This document shows positions 43,402-52,043 of a stretch of DNA of 64,000 nt, piece by piece (the first letter of the stretch is position 1; every line of letters begins with the position of its first letter). This DNA comes from BOKV01 sp041739465 (lineage in GTDB: Bacteria; Pseudomonadota; Alphaproteobacteria; Rhizobiales; Rhizobiaceae). The position numbers were made by a program, and so were the translations under genes. Below the pieces are notes generated by a model. That model searched no databases. It was not told the origin of the DNA and was given only the letters and a program-made list of their open reading frames with translations. The stretch is from assembly GCA_041739465.1 (NCBI GenBank), contig JBGSNX010000039.1:13522-77521 (forward strand), in the 5' to 3' direction.

Positions 43402-43856
43402 ACACGTATCACTACACCGAAAGTGGGCTCGACAACGTCTACATTACGGGTGTCCCAATTGAAGCGGATGTTGCAGGCGAAAAGACGATTACCATCCCTG
43501 CTATCAATCAACTCCACAGGGTGATTGCGCTCGGTATCGTCAGCCACGAGCATGGGATGAATGGGACAGAGCTTCGTTTCATTCGTTCCGAAATGGGCTT
43601 GTCCCAAGCGCAGTTGGCAAAAGTCGTGCACCGAGATGGACAGACTATCGGGCGTTGGGAACGCGGGGAGATTGAGATTGACGAGGCTGCGGAAACAATC
43701 ATCCGCCTTCTGGCGAAGGAGAGTCTTTCGCTAGAAATTGGCGTTTCGATTGTTGAAATCTCAAAGCGGGTAGGTTCGACTTTGCACAACAGCAAAATCG
43801 AGATCAAAGCAAGCAAGAGCCCGGGTGGTATAGAGTACGAACTGCTGGCAGCTTGA
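43398..43856 (+). CDS. antitoxin-like helix-turn-helix protein (MqsA/XRE type)
   Basis: A 152-residue protein. The N-terminal 55 residues are a toxin-neutralising-like region (YHYTESGLDNVYITGVP). The helix-turn-helix follows: GTELRFIRSEMGLSQAQLAKVVHRDGQTIGRWERGE (about residues 56-92), the MqsA/XRE type. It lacks the two N-terminal CxxC zinc pairs of E. coli MqsA. It overlaps the upstream toxin-like gene and ends just before a strong terminator. It should bind the palindrome at 42993-43007. Confidence 0.75.
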   Translation: MNTYHYTESGLDNVYITGVPIEADVAGEKTITIPAINQLHRVIALGIVSHEHGMNGTELRFIRSEMGLSQAQLAKVVHRDGQTIGRWERGEIEIDEAAETIIRLLAKESLSLEIGVSIVEISKRVGSTLHNSKIEIKASKSPGGIEYELLAA

Positions 43857-43875
43857 ATCTGCTTCCTAAAATATA

Positions 43876-43903
43876 AAAACGCCGGCCATCTGGCCGGCGT
43901 TTT
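43876..43903. terminator. rho-independent terminator shared by the antitoxin and iron-binding genes
   Basis: The arms aaaacgccggcca (43876-43888) and tggccggcgtttt (43891-43903) pair perfectly. A-rich and T-rich sides flank the stem on both strands, so it can end the rightward antitoxin transcript (ending at 43856) and the leftward binding-protein transcript (ending at 43924). Confidence 0.95.
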
Positions 43904-43923
43904 CATTTCATTGTCACAGCCAA

Positions 43924-44985
43924 TCAGCTTTGCGGGCCGTTGTTGAAACCGGTCTTGTCGACCAGTTCGGAGGCCTGTTTGCGGAACTTGGCAACTTCGC
44001 CGATGGCCAGAGTGTCAGGCTTGATCTCGCCAAACGCCTTGACGATTTCAGAAGGTGCGGTTCCAGGGGCCACCGGGTACTCAAATACTTGGCTGGCATA
44101 GATTTCCTGCGCCTTCGGGCTTGCAAGGAAGGTCATCAGCTTAAGGGCTTCTTCCTTGTGCGGTGCGTTCTTTGCCATCGACATGCCGGAGATGTTGACA
44201 TGCGTGCCACGGTCGGCGGCGTTGGGGAACAGCACCTTGATCGAGGAGGCCCAGTCCTTCTGCTCGGTTTCCTTTTCATTGGTCTGCATCAGGGCAACAT
44301 AATAAGTGTTGCCAAGGCCGATATCGCATTCGCCGGAGAAAATCGCCTTTGCCTGGTCGCGGTCGCCGCCAGCCGGCTTGGTGGCCAGATTGTCCCGAAC
44401 GCCGGCAAGCCAGCTTTCGGTAAATTCGGCACCCTTGTTGGCGATCATCGAAGCGATCAGCCCGATGTTGTAGACATGCTGACCGTCGCGCACGCAGATC
44501 TTGCCCTTCCACTTGGGATCGGCCAGTTCCTCATAGGTGATCTCGTTCTGGGCAACCCGTTCCTTCGAGGCATAAACCACCCGGCCGCGGATGGTGAGGC
44601 CAAACCAGTGGCCCTGGGCATCGCGATACTGCGCGGGAATGTTGGCATCGAGCGCCGGGTCGGCAACCGGCTGGGTGATGCCCTTGGCCTTTGCGTTGTC
44701 GAGCCGGCCGATATCAACGGTCAAAATGACGTCGGCGGGGGAGTTAGCGCCTTCCGCCTCGATGCGTTCTTCAAGGCCCTTGTCAAGAAAAAGCACGTTG
44801 GTCTTGATGCCGGTTTCCGCCGTGAAGGCATCCATCAACGGCTGAATGAGTTCGGGCTGGCGATAGGAGTAAATGTTGACTTCCTGGGCAAGCACGCTGC
44901 TTGCGGAAATGCCGGTTGCCAATGTCAGGGTAAGTGCGGCAAGCGCGCCAAGGCGCACCGCGCGATATCGCGTCAGGTTCTTCAT
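43924..44985 (-). CDS. iron(III)-type periplasmic binding protein (FbpA/FutA family)
   Basis: A 353-residue secreted protein with a signal peptide (cleavage after VLA near residue 34). The mature part begins QEVNIYSYRQPELIQPLMDAFTAETGIKTNVLF. The dityrosine iron-binding motif is present (GNTYYVALMQTN), as in FbpA/FutA proteins that bind Fe3+. The ATG at 44985 has ggagaag 5 bases upstream and is preferred over the ATG at 44997. It stands alone: the usual permease and ATPase genes are not next to it. The promoter holds a palindrome tttgagccaagtcaaa (45052-45067) whose spacing does not match an iron box. Confidence 0.9.
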   Translation of the reverse strand: MKNLTRYRAVRLGALAALTLTLATGISASSVLAQEVNIYSYRQPELIQPLMDAFTAETGIKTNVLFLDKGLEERIEAEGANSPADVILTVDIGRLDNAKAKGITQPVADPALDANIPAQYRDAQGHWFGLTIRGRVVYASKERVAQNEITYEELADPKWKGKICVRDGQHVYNIGLIASMIANKGAEFTESWLAGVRDNLATKPAGGDRDQAKAIFSGECDIGLGNTYYVALMQTNEKETEQKDWASSIKVLFPNAADRGTHVNISGMSMAKNAPHKEEALKLMTFLASPKAQEIYASQVFEYPVAPGTAPSEIVKAFGEIKPDTLAIGEVAKFRKQASELVDKTGFNNGPQS

Positions 44986-45125
44986 GGTCTTCTCCATCCT
45001 GCGCCGTTCAAGGCGGCGCGCTAAGGTTTACCAGCCTGCGATAAGATGGGCTTTGAGCCAAGTCAAACAAAAATGGCCGTGTTTTCAACTGTTTGGAACG
45101 ATTGTAAACTGGCCGGAAACTGTTG

Positions 45126-46292
45126 TCAGGAAGCTGGCCGACCTTGGAGCATTTCCATCAGCAGTTTGGCCGAAGTTTTCGCGCCATCGGTAGAGAGATC
45201 AATCGAACTGCCAAGCGGCGGCAGATCACATGCTGCATCAACGGCTTGGCCAAGGCGTTGCGGTGACAGACCCTCGTCCTGAAGCATCAACGCAAGGCCG
45301 TGCTTGCTGAGGATTTCTGCACGGCGCAACTGCTCGGTTTCGCGTCCGCCAATGAACGGCACCAGCACCGAACGGCACTTTGCGCGCAGCAGATCGCCAA
45401 CCGTATTGTACCCGGCGCGCGAAACGGAAACCTTGGCACCAGCCAGCACCCTTGCCATGTCTGGAACAAACCGTTCGACCCGCATGCCAGACCCGGCTGC
45501 ATCCTTCAACGCAATGAAATCCGCCTCGGCACGCTCCGGGCCAACTATCAAAAGCCAGTTTGCGGGAAGTTTCTTGCAATGTGCATTTGCACCGATTGCT
45601 GCCGCAGTGAGCGCGTGGCCTACGGCACCGCCGCCGGCGGAAACCACAACGTCTGCCGAGATGCTCGGCGGCACGCCAAGGTCAGGCGTATCGGGTGTCA
45701 CCAGACCGGTGTACTTCACACGCGAAAGCAATTGTCGCGCACCCTGCAGCGTTTCCTCAATGGTGATGAGCTGCGGGTCGCCATGCACGAGCAGCCAGTC
45801 GTACCATTCATCGAAATATTGCAGGGATTCCTCGACCCTGTTTTGCGCCCTGCCCTCCTGCATGATGTCGCGTATGGAGGCGACGGTCACCGGCTTCCAC
45901 GGCGCGTAGCGTGCTGCCTGCATCAACGGCACCAGTTCAAAGCGCATCTGACGGCGACCGAAAGGGAAGGCCTCTGTGATGACCATTTCGGGGCGAAGGT
46001 TTTCGAACAATGCCAGAAGCTGGTCGCGGCGCGTAGCCATTTCCTGTTCGCCAAAGGGCGATCCATCGGGGTGCACGAGGCCCGAAAAGCTCTCGCCTAT
46101 CGAACGCACCGGCGGCAGGAAGGTGACTTCAAGGCCTGAAAAATCCATCGACGGCATGCGGGTTCCGCCCCAGACCAGATGGACTTTGGCACCGACAGCT
46201 GCCAGTGCGCGGGCAACCCTTGTCGCCCTGAACACATGGCCGATGCCAAGAAGGTGCTGCACATAAAAAAGGACGACCGGCTTTGCACTCAT
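45126..46292 (-). CDS. MurG-like (GT28-type) glycosyltransferase
   Basis: A 388-residue cytoplasmic glycosyltransferase of the GT-B fold. N-terminal FYVQHLLGIGHVFRATRVARALAAVGAKVHLV gives the acceptor-side Rossmann motif. The donor side has VVSAGGGAVGHALTAAAIGA and SRAGYNTVGDLLRAKCRSVLVPFIGG. These are typical of MurG-like or predicted UDP-sugar transferases. It is last of three leftward glycosyltransferase genes, 12 bp after the GT4 gene. The sugar and acceptor are unknown. Confidence 0.86.
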   Translation of the reverse strand: MSAKPVVLFYVQHLLGIGHVFRATRVARALAAVGAKVHLVWGGTRMPSMDFSGLEVTFLPPVRSIGESFSGLVHPDGSPFGEQEMATRRDQLLALFENLRPEMVITEAFPFGRRQMRFELVPLMQAARYAPWKPVTVASIRDIMQEGRAQNRVEESLQYFDEWYDWLLVHGDPQLITIEETLQGARQLLSRVKYTGLVTPDTPDLGVPPSISADVVVSAGGGAVGHALTAAAIGANAHCKKLPANWLLIVGPERAEADFIALKDAAGSGMRVERFVPDMARVLAGAKVSVSRAGYNTVGDLLRAKCRSVLVPFIGGRETEQLRRAEILSKHGLALMLQDEGLSPQRLGQAVDAACDLPPLGSSIDLSTDGAKTSAKLLMEMLQGRPAS

Positions 46293-46304
46293 TGTTTCGC
46301 CGCC

Positions 46305-47567
46305 TCACGCCTTTGCAAGTTCGCCCGCCAGCAGGGTTTGCAATTTTCCGATGGTGGAGAGGTGATCAAACTGCCTGCGCACCTTGTGCTCCCCGGCAGC
46401 GCCAAGGCTTGCGCGCAATGCGGGGTCGCGTGCCAGCCTTTCCAGTTCAAGCGCCAGGCCCTGGGTGTCATCGGGCTCGACGAACACGCCGTTGACGCCG
46501 TTTTCGATCAGTTCCGGGATGCCGGAAACCGCAGTGGTCAATACCGCGAGGCCCTGTGACTGGGCTTCAACGATCACATTGGGCAAGCCGTCGCGGTCGC
46601 CGGTATCGTCGATCCGGCAGGGCAGCACGAACAGATCGGCCCCGCGATAAGCTGCAAGCACTTCGGACTGGGCCCTTGAGCCAGCAAATTCACACCTTTC
46701 CGCAATGCCAAGATTGGTGGCTTGCGCCTTGAGTTTTTCACGCAGCGGCCCGCCGCCAATGTGCAGCCAGCGCCAATCAAGATCTGCGGGGAGCAACGCC
46801 AGGGCCGAGACCAGGGTGTCGAGACCCTTTTTGTTCACCGCCCTTCCAACGGTCACAAATTGAACAGGAGCCGCACGATGGCCGGTCTTGGCCGGTGGCG
46901 GGGGAAATCGCGACAGGTCCAGTCCGTGGTAGACCAGATGCACCTTGGCCGGATCAGGCGCGTGGCTTTGCAGTTCCGCCTGTCCACCTGCTGTGCATGT
47001 GACACACCAACGGCACTCACCAAGCTTTTGCGACAGTTCCCAGCCGGGCGTCGTCCAGATGTCCTTGGCATGCGCTGAAATGGCAAAGGGAATTGCGGTG
47101 ATCAGGCTTGCATAGCGGGCCGCAGAGGTCGGCGTATGGATGAAATGGGCGTAGAGGAAGGAGAGTGTGGGCGCATATTCAGCGGCAAGTACCAGACCCT
47201 GCCCGAAACGCCGAAAGCGGTTCGGGGTAAAGTCGCGCGGCAGGTCCTGAAAGAACGCCTTGCGCGCTGCCGGATATCCGGGAAGTTTTCTTGCCTGCCA
47301 CCAAGCGCGCAATACCCGCATGGGTTCCTGGTGCACATATTCGGGCAAGTAGTGAACTTGTGCCTCGATTTCATGGTGTATCGGATGGCGCGCCTTGTCG
47401 GTGGGATGGCGCAAGGAAATGATGTCGATCTTGAACCCGGCGCGCTCAAGTTCCCGGATTTCCTGCGCAATGAAGGTTTCCGACAGGCGCGGATAGCCCT
47501 TCAGCACGATGCCAAGTTTCTTGGCGGGATCAGGCTTCAAGGCTGGGGACCCGGATGCCCTCTGCAT
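46305..47567 (-). CDS. GT4 family glycosyltransferase
   Basis: A 420-residue GT-B enzyme. Starting LGIVLKGYPRLSETFIAQEIRELERAG is the polysaccharide-type GT4 opening (the same as many capsule and exopolysaccharide transferases). The donor-binding half has GRAVNKKGLDTLVSALALLP and the E-x7-E-like GLPNVIVEAQSQGLAVLTT. It overlaps the COG4671-type gene by 38 bp, so the true start may be further in. It would add one sugar to a growing polymer or glycolipid. Confidence 0.88.
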   Translation of the reverse strand: MQRASGSPALKPDPAKKLGIVLKGYPRLSETFIAQEIRELERAGFKIDIISLRHPTDKARHPIHHEIEAQVHYLPEYVHQEPMRVLRAWWQARKLPGYPAARKAFFQDLPRDFTPNRFRRFGQGLVLAAEYAPTLSFLYAHFIHTPTSAARYASLITAIPFAISAHAKDIWTTPGWELSQKLGECRWCVTCTAGGQAELQSHAPDPAKVHLVYHGLDLSRFPPPPAKTGHRAAPVQFVTVGRAVNKKGLDTLVSALALLPADLDWRWLHIGGGPLREKLKAQATNLGIAERCEFAGSRAQSEVLAAYRGADLFVLPCRIDDTGDRDGLPNVIVEAQSQGLAVLTTAVSGIPELIENGVNGVFVEPDDTQGLALELERLARDPALRASLGAAGEHKVRRQFDHLSTIGKLQTLLAGELAKA

Positions 47568-48765
47568 TGCGACGGTTGGCCGGAATGCGCGTGCCGCTCA
47601 CGAGTTTTTCAATGTCATCGCAAATGACATCAAGGCCTGCCATGTCTCCGGGCGCAAGGCTCACTCTGGGTTCGGCAAGTTCCGGCAACCGGCGAAGTGC
47701 CCTCGCCATGACATCGGGGATGGAGGCCTCTTCGGGGGTCAGCATTTCGCAAAGTCCGACTTCCCTCGCCCGGCTGGCCCGGATGTACTGTTCCTGGCGC
47801 GGATGGGTGCGCGGCACAAAAAGCGCCTTGCGGTTGAAAGAAAGCACCTCGCAAAAGGTATTGTAGCCGCACATGCCGACAACACCGACGGAATTGGCCA
47901 ACAAGACTTCCAGCCGCGATTCAAAGTCGATGACATTGACATTGGCAAGCCGTGAGGCCCGCAGCCTGATCCGCTCGCGGTTTTCTGACTTCATGAACGG
48001 GCCAAGCACCATGACAATGGGATAGTCGTTCTGCCAGTCATGTTCGCGGGCAGCCAGAACCTGCTCCATCATCGCGCTGCCATCGCCTCCGCCACCGGCG
48101 GTCACAAGGATGTAATTGTCCGGCAGGAAATGCATATCGGAAAACTGGCTTGCTGGAAGCTCGCGCTCAAGCCAGCCGACATGCAGCAGCCGCTTTTCGA
48201 CCTCAAGCGGAACTTTCAGCCCATCCAGCGGGTTCCAGAACTGCTCCGGACCGTAAACCCAAATGCGGTCATAATATTCGGCAATCTTTGCCAGCATGGA
48301 TTTTGGCGTCCACTCGCGCTCAAGATGATCGGGCGAATCCATGACGTCGCGCAGGCCAAGCACGGTCTTGACGGGCGAATCCTTGAGCATTTGAAGGGTT
48401 GGAATCAGTTCACCCTTCAAGCCCAGCGGTTCCTTGTCGACGATGAACAGGTCTGGCTGAAACGCTTCCGCCGTGCGCTGGATGATCAGCTTGCGCATGG
48501 TCAGGATGTCTTCAAGGTCGATATACTCGCCAATGGAGTCATACTCGCCGTTGTAGAGCTTTATGACACTGGGGATTTTCACGAAATCGACGCGGGCGCG
48601 AAAATCGAATGCGCCTGCAATCTGCGATCCGGATATGATGATGACGTTGACGCCCTTGTACCGATCAACAATCGCGTGGGCAATTGCCCGGCAGCGGCGC
48701 AAATGGCCGAGCCCGAACGTGTCGTGGCTGTACATCAGGATGCGAACATGTTCGAGACGTTTCAT
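47530..48765 (-). CDS. predicted glycosyltransferase (COG4671 type)
   Basis: A 411-residue protein with RILMYSHDTFGLGHLRRCRAIAHAIV at the N-terminus and ILVTAGGGGDGSAMMEQVLAA and GMCGYNTFCEVLSFNRKALFVP in the donor half. This is the GT-B pattern shared with MurG, in a group of predicted transferases without known product. The frame opens at 48813, but the ATG at 48765 gives a normal start. It shares the promoter region with the rightward GT4 gene. Confidence 0.82.
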   Translation of the reverse strand: MKRLEHVRILMYSHDTFGLGHLRRCRAIAHAIVDRYKGVNVIIISGSQIAGAFDFRARVDFVKIPSVIKLYNGEYDSIGEYIDLEDILTMRKLIIQRTAEAFQPDLFIVDKEPLGLKGELIPTLQMLKDSPVKTVLGLRDVMDSPDHLEREWTPKSMLAKIAEYYDRIWVYGPEQFWNPLDGLKVPLEVEKRLLHVGWLERELPASQFSDMHFLPDNYILVTAGGGGDGSAMMEQVLAAREHDWQNDYPIVMVLGPFMKSENRERIRLRASRLANVNVIDFESRLEVLLANSVGVVGMCGYNTFCEVLSFNRKALFVPRTHPRQEQYIRASRAREVGLCEMLTPEEASIPDVMARALRRLPELAEPRVSLAPGDMAGLDVICDDIEKLVSGTRIPANRRNAEGIRVPSLEA

Positions 48766-48961
48766 GGTGGCGCGTTTTCTCGTTTTGCCTTGAAGAAAAA
48801 GGTTCAGTTTCACAACGCGCCTGCCGTAGCGTCATTCGGACAAGCAGGCCTTTCACCCCGATCTTCTAGCCCAAAATGCACATGCTGCTCAAGCTGGAAG
48901 CGACCTTGATTGAAAAAGTGAAAACCGCCACAAAACAGTTGAAACCGCACTGGAACAAACC

Positions 48962-50083
48962 TTGCCCCCACGCGTCGCATTCTATGCCCCGTTGAAGCCG
49001 CCGGACCATCCAATTCCATCGGGTGACAGGCAGATGGCGCGAATGCTTTTTGCGGCGTTGCAAAAGTCCGGGCTGGATGTGTTCCAGGCCAGCCGCGAAA
49101 TCCTCTATTCCAAGCGGGCAGGCAGCGAATACATGGCTGCGCGAAAGGCAACGGCACTTGCCGAGGCCGACAGGCTGAGCACGGCATTTGCAACCGACGG
49201 CGTACCCGCGCTCTGGTTCTCTTATCACCCCTATGACAAATCACCTGATTGGCTGGGCGAGGAAATCTGCGCGCGCTTTTCGATCCCGCTGGTAACGGCG
49301 GAACCTTGCAAGACCGGGCAAGGCCCCAATGGCGAGTGGCTGCCATGGCGCGAACAGTCCATGCGCATCATCGCCTCGGCTGCAATGAATTTTGTCATGA
49401 CACATTCGGACCGCGAGTTTCTGGCCGGCTTTGTGCCTGATGAACGTATCGAGTGGTTTGACCCGTTTGTGGATGCATCGCTGCTTGTCTCGGACCCGCT
49501 GAATGCAGACCCATGGTCGGGCGGTGAGGGACTGAAACTGTTGACAGTTGGCATGATGCGGCAGGGAGCCAAACTCGAAAGCTATACGGTACTGGCACAG
49601 GCGCTGGCGCAACTGCATGCGCTTCCATGGACTTTGGTGATTGCCGGCGGCGGCCCGGGCGAGGAAGAAGTCCGCGGCTTGTTTTCCATGTTTTCGCATG
49701 ATCGGGTGCGGTTTGCCGGGGTGCGCCCTGCAGGCGAAGTTCTGAGCATGATGGAAGCGGCGGATCTGCTTGCCTGGCCCGGATGCCGCGAAGCCTATGG
49801 CATGGTCTATCTGGAAGCTGCCAGCCGTGGGACCCCGGCAGTGGCACTCAACACAATGGGCGTGCCAAGGGTGGTCGAACATGGCAGAACCGGCCTGCTT
49901 GCTGATCCTGACAAGCCCGGCGACTACGCAAAGGCACTTCGCCAGATGATCACCGACCAGGCCTTGCGGAACCAGCTTGGCAATGGCGCGAAGTCGTTTG
50001 TCGAAGGTGAACGTTCCGGGGAAGCAGCATCGGCACATTTGCGCCGGGTGATAGATCAGGTGCTTGCGAAGGCAGGACGATGA
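48962..50083 (+). CDS. GT4 family glycosyltransferase
   Basis: A 373-residue GT-B enzyme. It has WTLVIAGGGPGEEEVRGL and GCREAYGMVYLEAASRGTPAVALN, with the E-x7-E motif of GT4. A TTG start at 48962 is used, as no ATG fits the N-terminus. It is divergent from the three leftward transferases, with about 200 bp between them, and overlaps the deacetylase gene by 4 bp. It likely works on the same polysaccharide. Confidence 0.85.
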   Translation: MPPRVAFYAPLKPPDHPIPSGDRQMARMLFAALQKSGLDVFQASREILYSKRAGSEYMAARKATALAEADRLSTAFATDGVPALWFSYHPYDKSPDWLGEEICARFSIPLVTAEPCKTGQGPNGEWLPWREQSMRIIASAAMNFVMTHSDREFLAGFVPDERIEWFDPFVDASLLVSDPLNADPWSGGEGLKLLTVGMMRQGAKLESYTVLAQALAQLHALPWTLVIAGGGPGEEEVRGLFSMFSHDRVRFAGVRPAGEVLSMMEAADLLAWPGCREAYGMVYLEAASRGTPAVALNTMGVPRVVEHGRTGLLADPDKPGDYAKALRQMITDQALRNQLGNGAKSFVEGERSGEAASAHLRRVIDQVLAKAGR

Positions 50084-50865
50084 CCAATCCTCAAATGGCA
50101 CTTGCCGATGAATTGCGTGAATGGGACATCTCAGGAGCCAGGCCACGCCTTTTCTTGCGCGATGACGATGCCATTTGCGACACCCCTGCCCTGCGCCAAT
50201 TGTTCGGGTTCTGCGAAAAAAACAGCGCGCCATTGCTGCTGGCGTCCATTCCGCAACCGGCTCAAAAGAGCCTTGGTGAAGCGGTTCAATCCTTTGGGCT
50301 GGCAACAGGCGCGGTGCATGGATTTGCGCATCTGAGCCATTCCCCCGCCGGGGAAAAGCCATGCGAACTGGGAAGGCACCGGCCAGTCGCAATTGTCATC
50401 AACGAACTTCTCCAGGGTCGCGAAAAACTCGAAGGGTTGTTTGGCGGCAAGGTTTCAGGCCTTCTCGTTCCACCCTGGAACCGCATCCACGACGAAGTTG
50501 CGGTGCATGTTCAAGAGGCCGGGTTTACAGGCATCTCAGCCCATGGCTGGGTGACACAGCCACCGCCGCACGGCCTTGCCATCGCCAATGCCCACATCGA
50601 TATCGTGCATTGGTCAGGCGGGCGAACCGGTCGCGATTGGGCATGGGTTGCTGGCGAACTTGCAAAGGCGTTTGGCGAGGCAAGACGGCGCGGATTTCGT
50701 GCTACCGGCATCCTCACCCACCATCTGGCGCATGACGACAAGGCCTGGGAAGTGCTCGCAAAAATCGGCAGTTTCGCCAGCACAAATGGCTTGCCATGGA
50801 TTGCGGCAGACGAGTTGATTTCAGAGCCTGCCGAAACGCCAACGCCCCTTTTTGATCAGGCATAA
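50080..50865 (+). CDS. polysaccharide-deacetylase-like protein
   Basis: A 261-residue protein of the NodB-type deacetylase superfamily. FLRDDDAICDTPALRQLF supplies the metal aspartates, VHGFAHLSHS supplies histidines, and LLVPPWNRIHDEVAVHV is a family core. The order of motifs differs from classical NodB. No signal peptide is seen, so it acts in the cytoplasm or on the membrane side of a glycan. Overlap with the GT4 gene shows co-translation. It may trim acetyl groups from the sugars added by the transferases. Its last 10 bases overlap the convergent permease gene. Confidence 0.8.
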   Translation: MTNPQMALADELREWDISGARPRLFLRDDDAICDTPALRQLFGFCEKNSAPLLLASIPQPAQKSLGEAVQSFGLATGAVHGFAHLSHSPAGEKPCELGRHRPVAIVINELLQGREKLEGLFGGKVSGLLVPPWNRIHDEVAVHVQEAGFTGISAHGWVTQPPPHGLAIANAHIDIVHWSGGRTGRDWAWVAGELAKAFGEARRRGFRATGILTHHLAHDDKAWEVLAKIGSFASTNGLPWIAADELISEPAETPTPLFDQA

Positions 50866-52043
50866 GGATCGGCAGCATCCCGCAATCCGTCGCCAAAGAA
50901 ATTGAAGGCGAGAATGACAAGGATGACCGGCACCACCGGCCACATCAGCCAGGGATACAACGCCACCACGTTGATGTTCTGCGCCTCGTTCAGCAGCACG
51001 CCCCAACTGACTACCGGCGAGCGCAGACCAAGGCCTAGGAACGACAATGCCGTCTCGCCAAGGATCATGGTCGGGATAGTGATGGTTGCAGATGCAATCA
51101 GATGGCTCATGAAGCCGGGGATGAGATGGCGGCCAATGATGCGGGCGGGACTGGCGCCCAGCAAACGTGCCGCCAGCACGTAATCTTCTTCGCGCAGGGA
51201 GAAAAGCTTGGAGCGCACCGCCCTTGCCAGCGATGTCCATTCGAGCAAGCCCAAAATGACGGTGATGCCGAAGTAGACGAGGATCGGACACCACGTGACG
51301 GGCATGATGGCAGCCAGCGCCAGCCACAACGGGATGGTTGGTAGCGATTGCATCACTTCGATGATGCGCTGGACTACAAGGTCGACCCAACCGCCGTAAT
51401 AGCCGGCCAGTCCGCCGATCACGATGCCAAGGAAAAACGAGATCGCTACGCCCAGAAGGCCAATGGTGAGGGAGATTCTGGCGCCATAAACGATGCGGGA
51501 GAACACATCGCGGCCAAGCCGGTCGGTGCCCATCAGGAAGAAATCGCCGCCCTGGGGCGGGCAGAAAAGATGCGTATCTGCCTCAAACAGGCCCCAGAAC
51601 ACGTATTTGTCGCCGCTGCAGAAAAACCGGATCGGCAACACCTTGCTGGTGTCCTCGGTGTAGTTGCGCTTGAGGGTCTTGAGATCGAGCGCGACCTTCG
51701 AGCCATAGACAAACGGGCCGACGAAACTGCCTTCGTGGAACAGGTGAACTGGAGTTGGCGGCGTGTAGATCGCCCGCGAATTCCGGGTCTCCAGCGCATA
51801 GGGCGCGAGGAATTCGGCAATCATCACAGCCACGTAGACAAACAGCAGGAAAGCACCGCAAACCACCGCGATGCGGTGTTTCTTGAATTTCCACCACATC
51901 AAGGTGAACTGCGAGGCCAGGAAAACTTTTTCCTGCTCCGGTGTCATCTTTTCGATGGCGTTGGGATCGAACGGCGCTGTCGACACGTAATGCGGGTTTG
52001 CGGGGGTTGCCCCGCCATTGCCCAGATGCGGCATCTCGTTCAT
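50856..52043 (-). CDS. ABC transporter permease (DppC/OppC type) with long periplasmic insertion
   Basis: A 395-residue inner-membrane permease. A normal DppC is about 300 residues. The extra length is an insertion of about 95 residues after the first helix (YTPPTPVHLFHEGS...RFFCSGDKYVFWGLF...FLMGTDRLGRDVFSR). The ABC contact motif is DYVLAARLLGASPARIIGRHLIPG. Such insertions are found in oligosaccharide versions of the family in rhizobia. Its stop overlaps the convergent deacetylase gene by 10 bp. Confidence 0.9.
   Translation of the reverse strand: MNEMPHLGNGGATPANPHYVSTAPFDPNAIEKMTPEQEKVFLASQFTLMWWKFKKHRIAVVCGAFLLFVYVAVMIAEFLAPYALETRNSRAIYTPPTPVHLFHEGSFVGPFVYGSKVALDLKTLKRNYTEDTSKVLPIRFFCSGDKYVFWGLFEADTHLFCPPQGGDFFLMGTDRLGRDVFSRIVYGARISLTIGLLGVAISFFLGIVIGGLAGYYGGWVDLVVQRIIEVMQSLPTIPLWLALAAIMPVTWCPILVYFGITVILGLLEWTSLARAVRSKLFSLREEDYVLAARLLGASPARIIGRHLIPGFMSHLIASATITIPTMILGETALSFLGLGLRSPVVSWGVLLNEAQNINVVALYPWLMWPVVPVILVILAFNFFGDGLRDAADPYA

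Noticed and set aside
45052..45067. tttgagccaagtcaaa as an iron-responsive box for the binding protein
   Set aside because: It is a TGA-N6-TCA palindrome, whereas the rhizobial iron box has TGA-N9-TCA spacing. No firm regulator call can be made.
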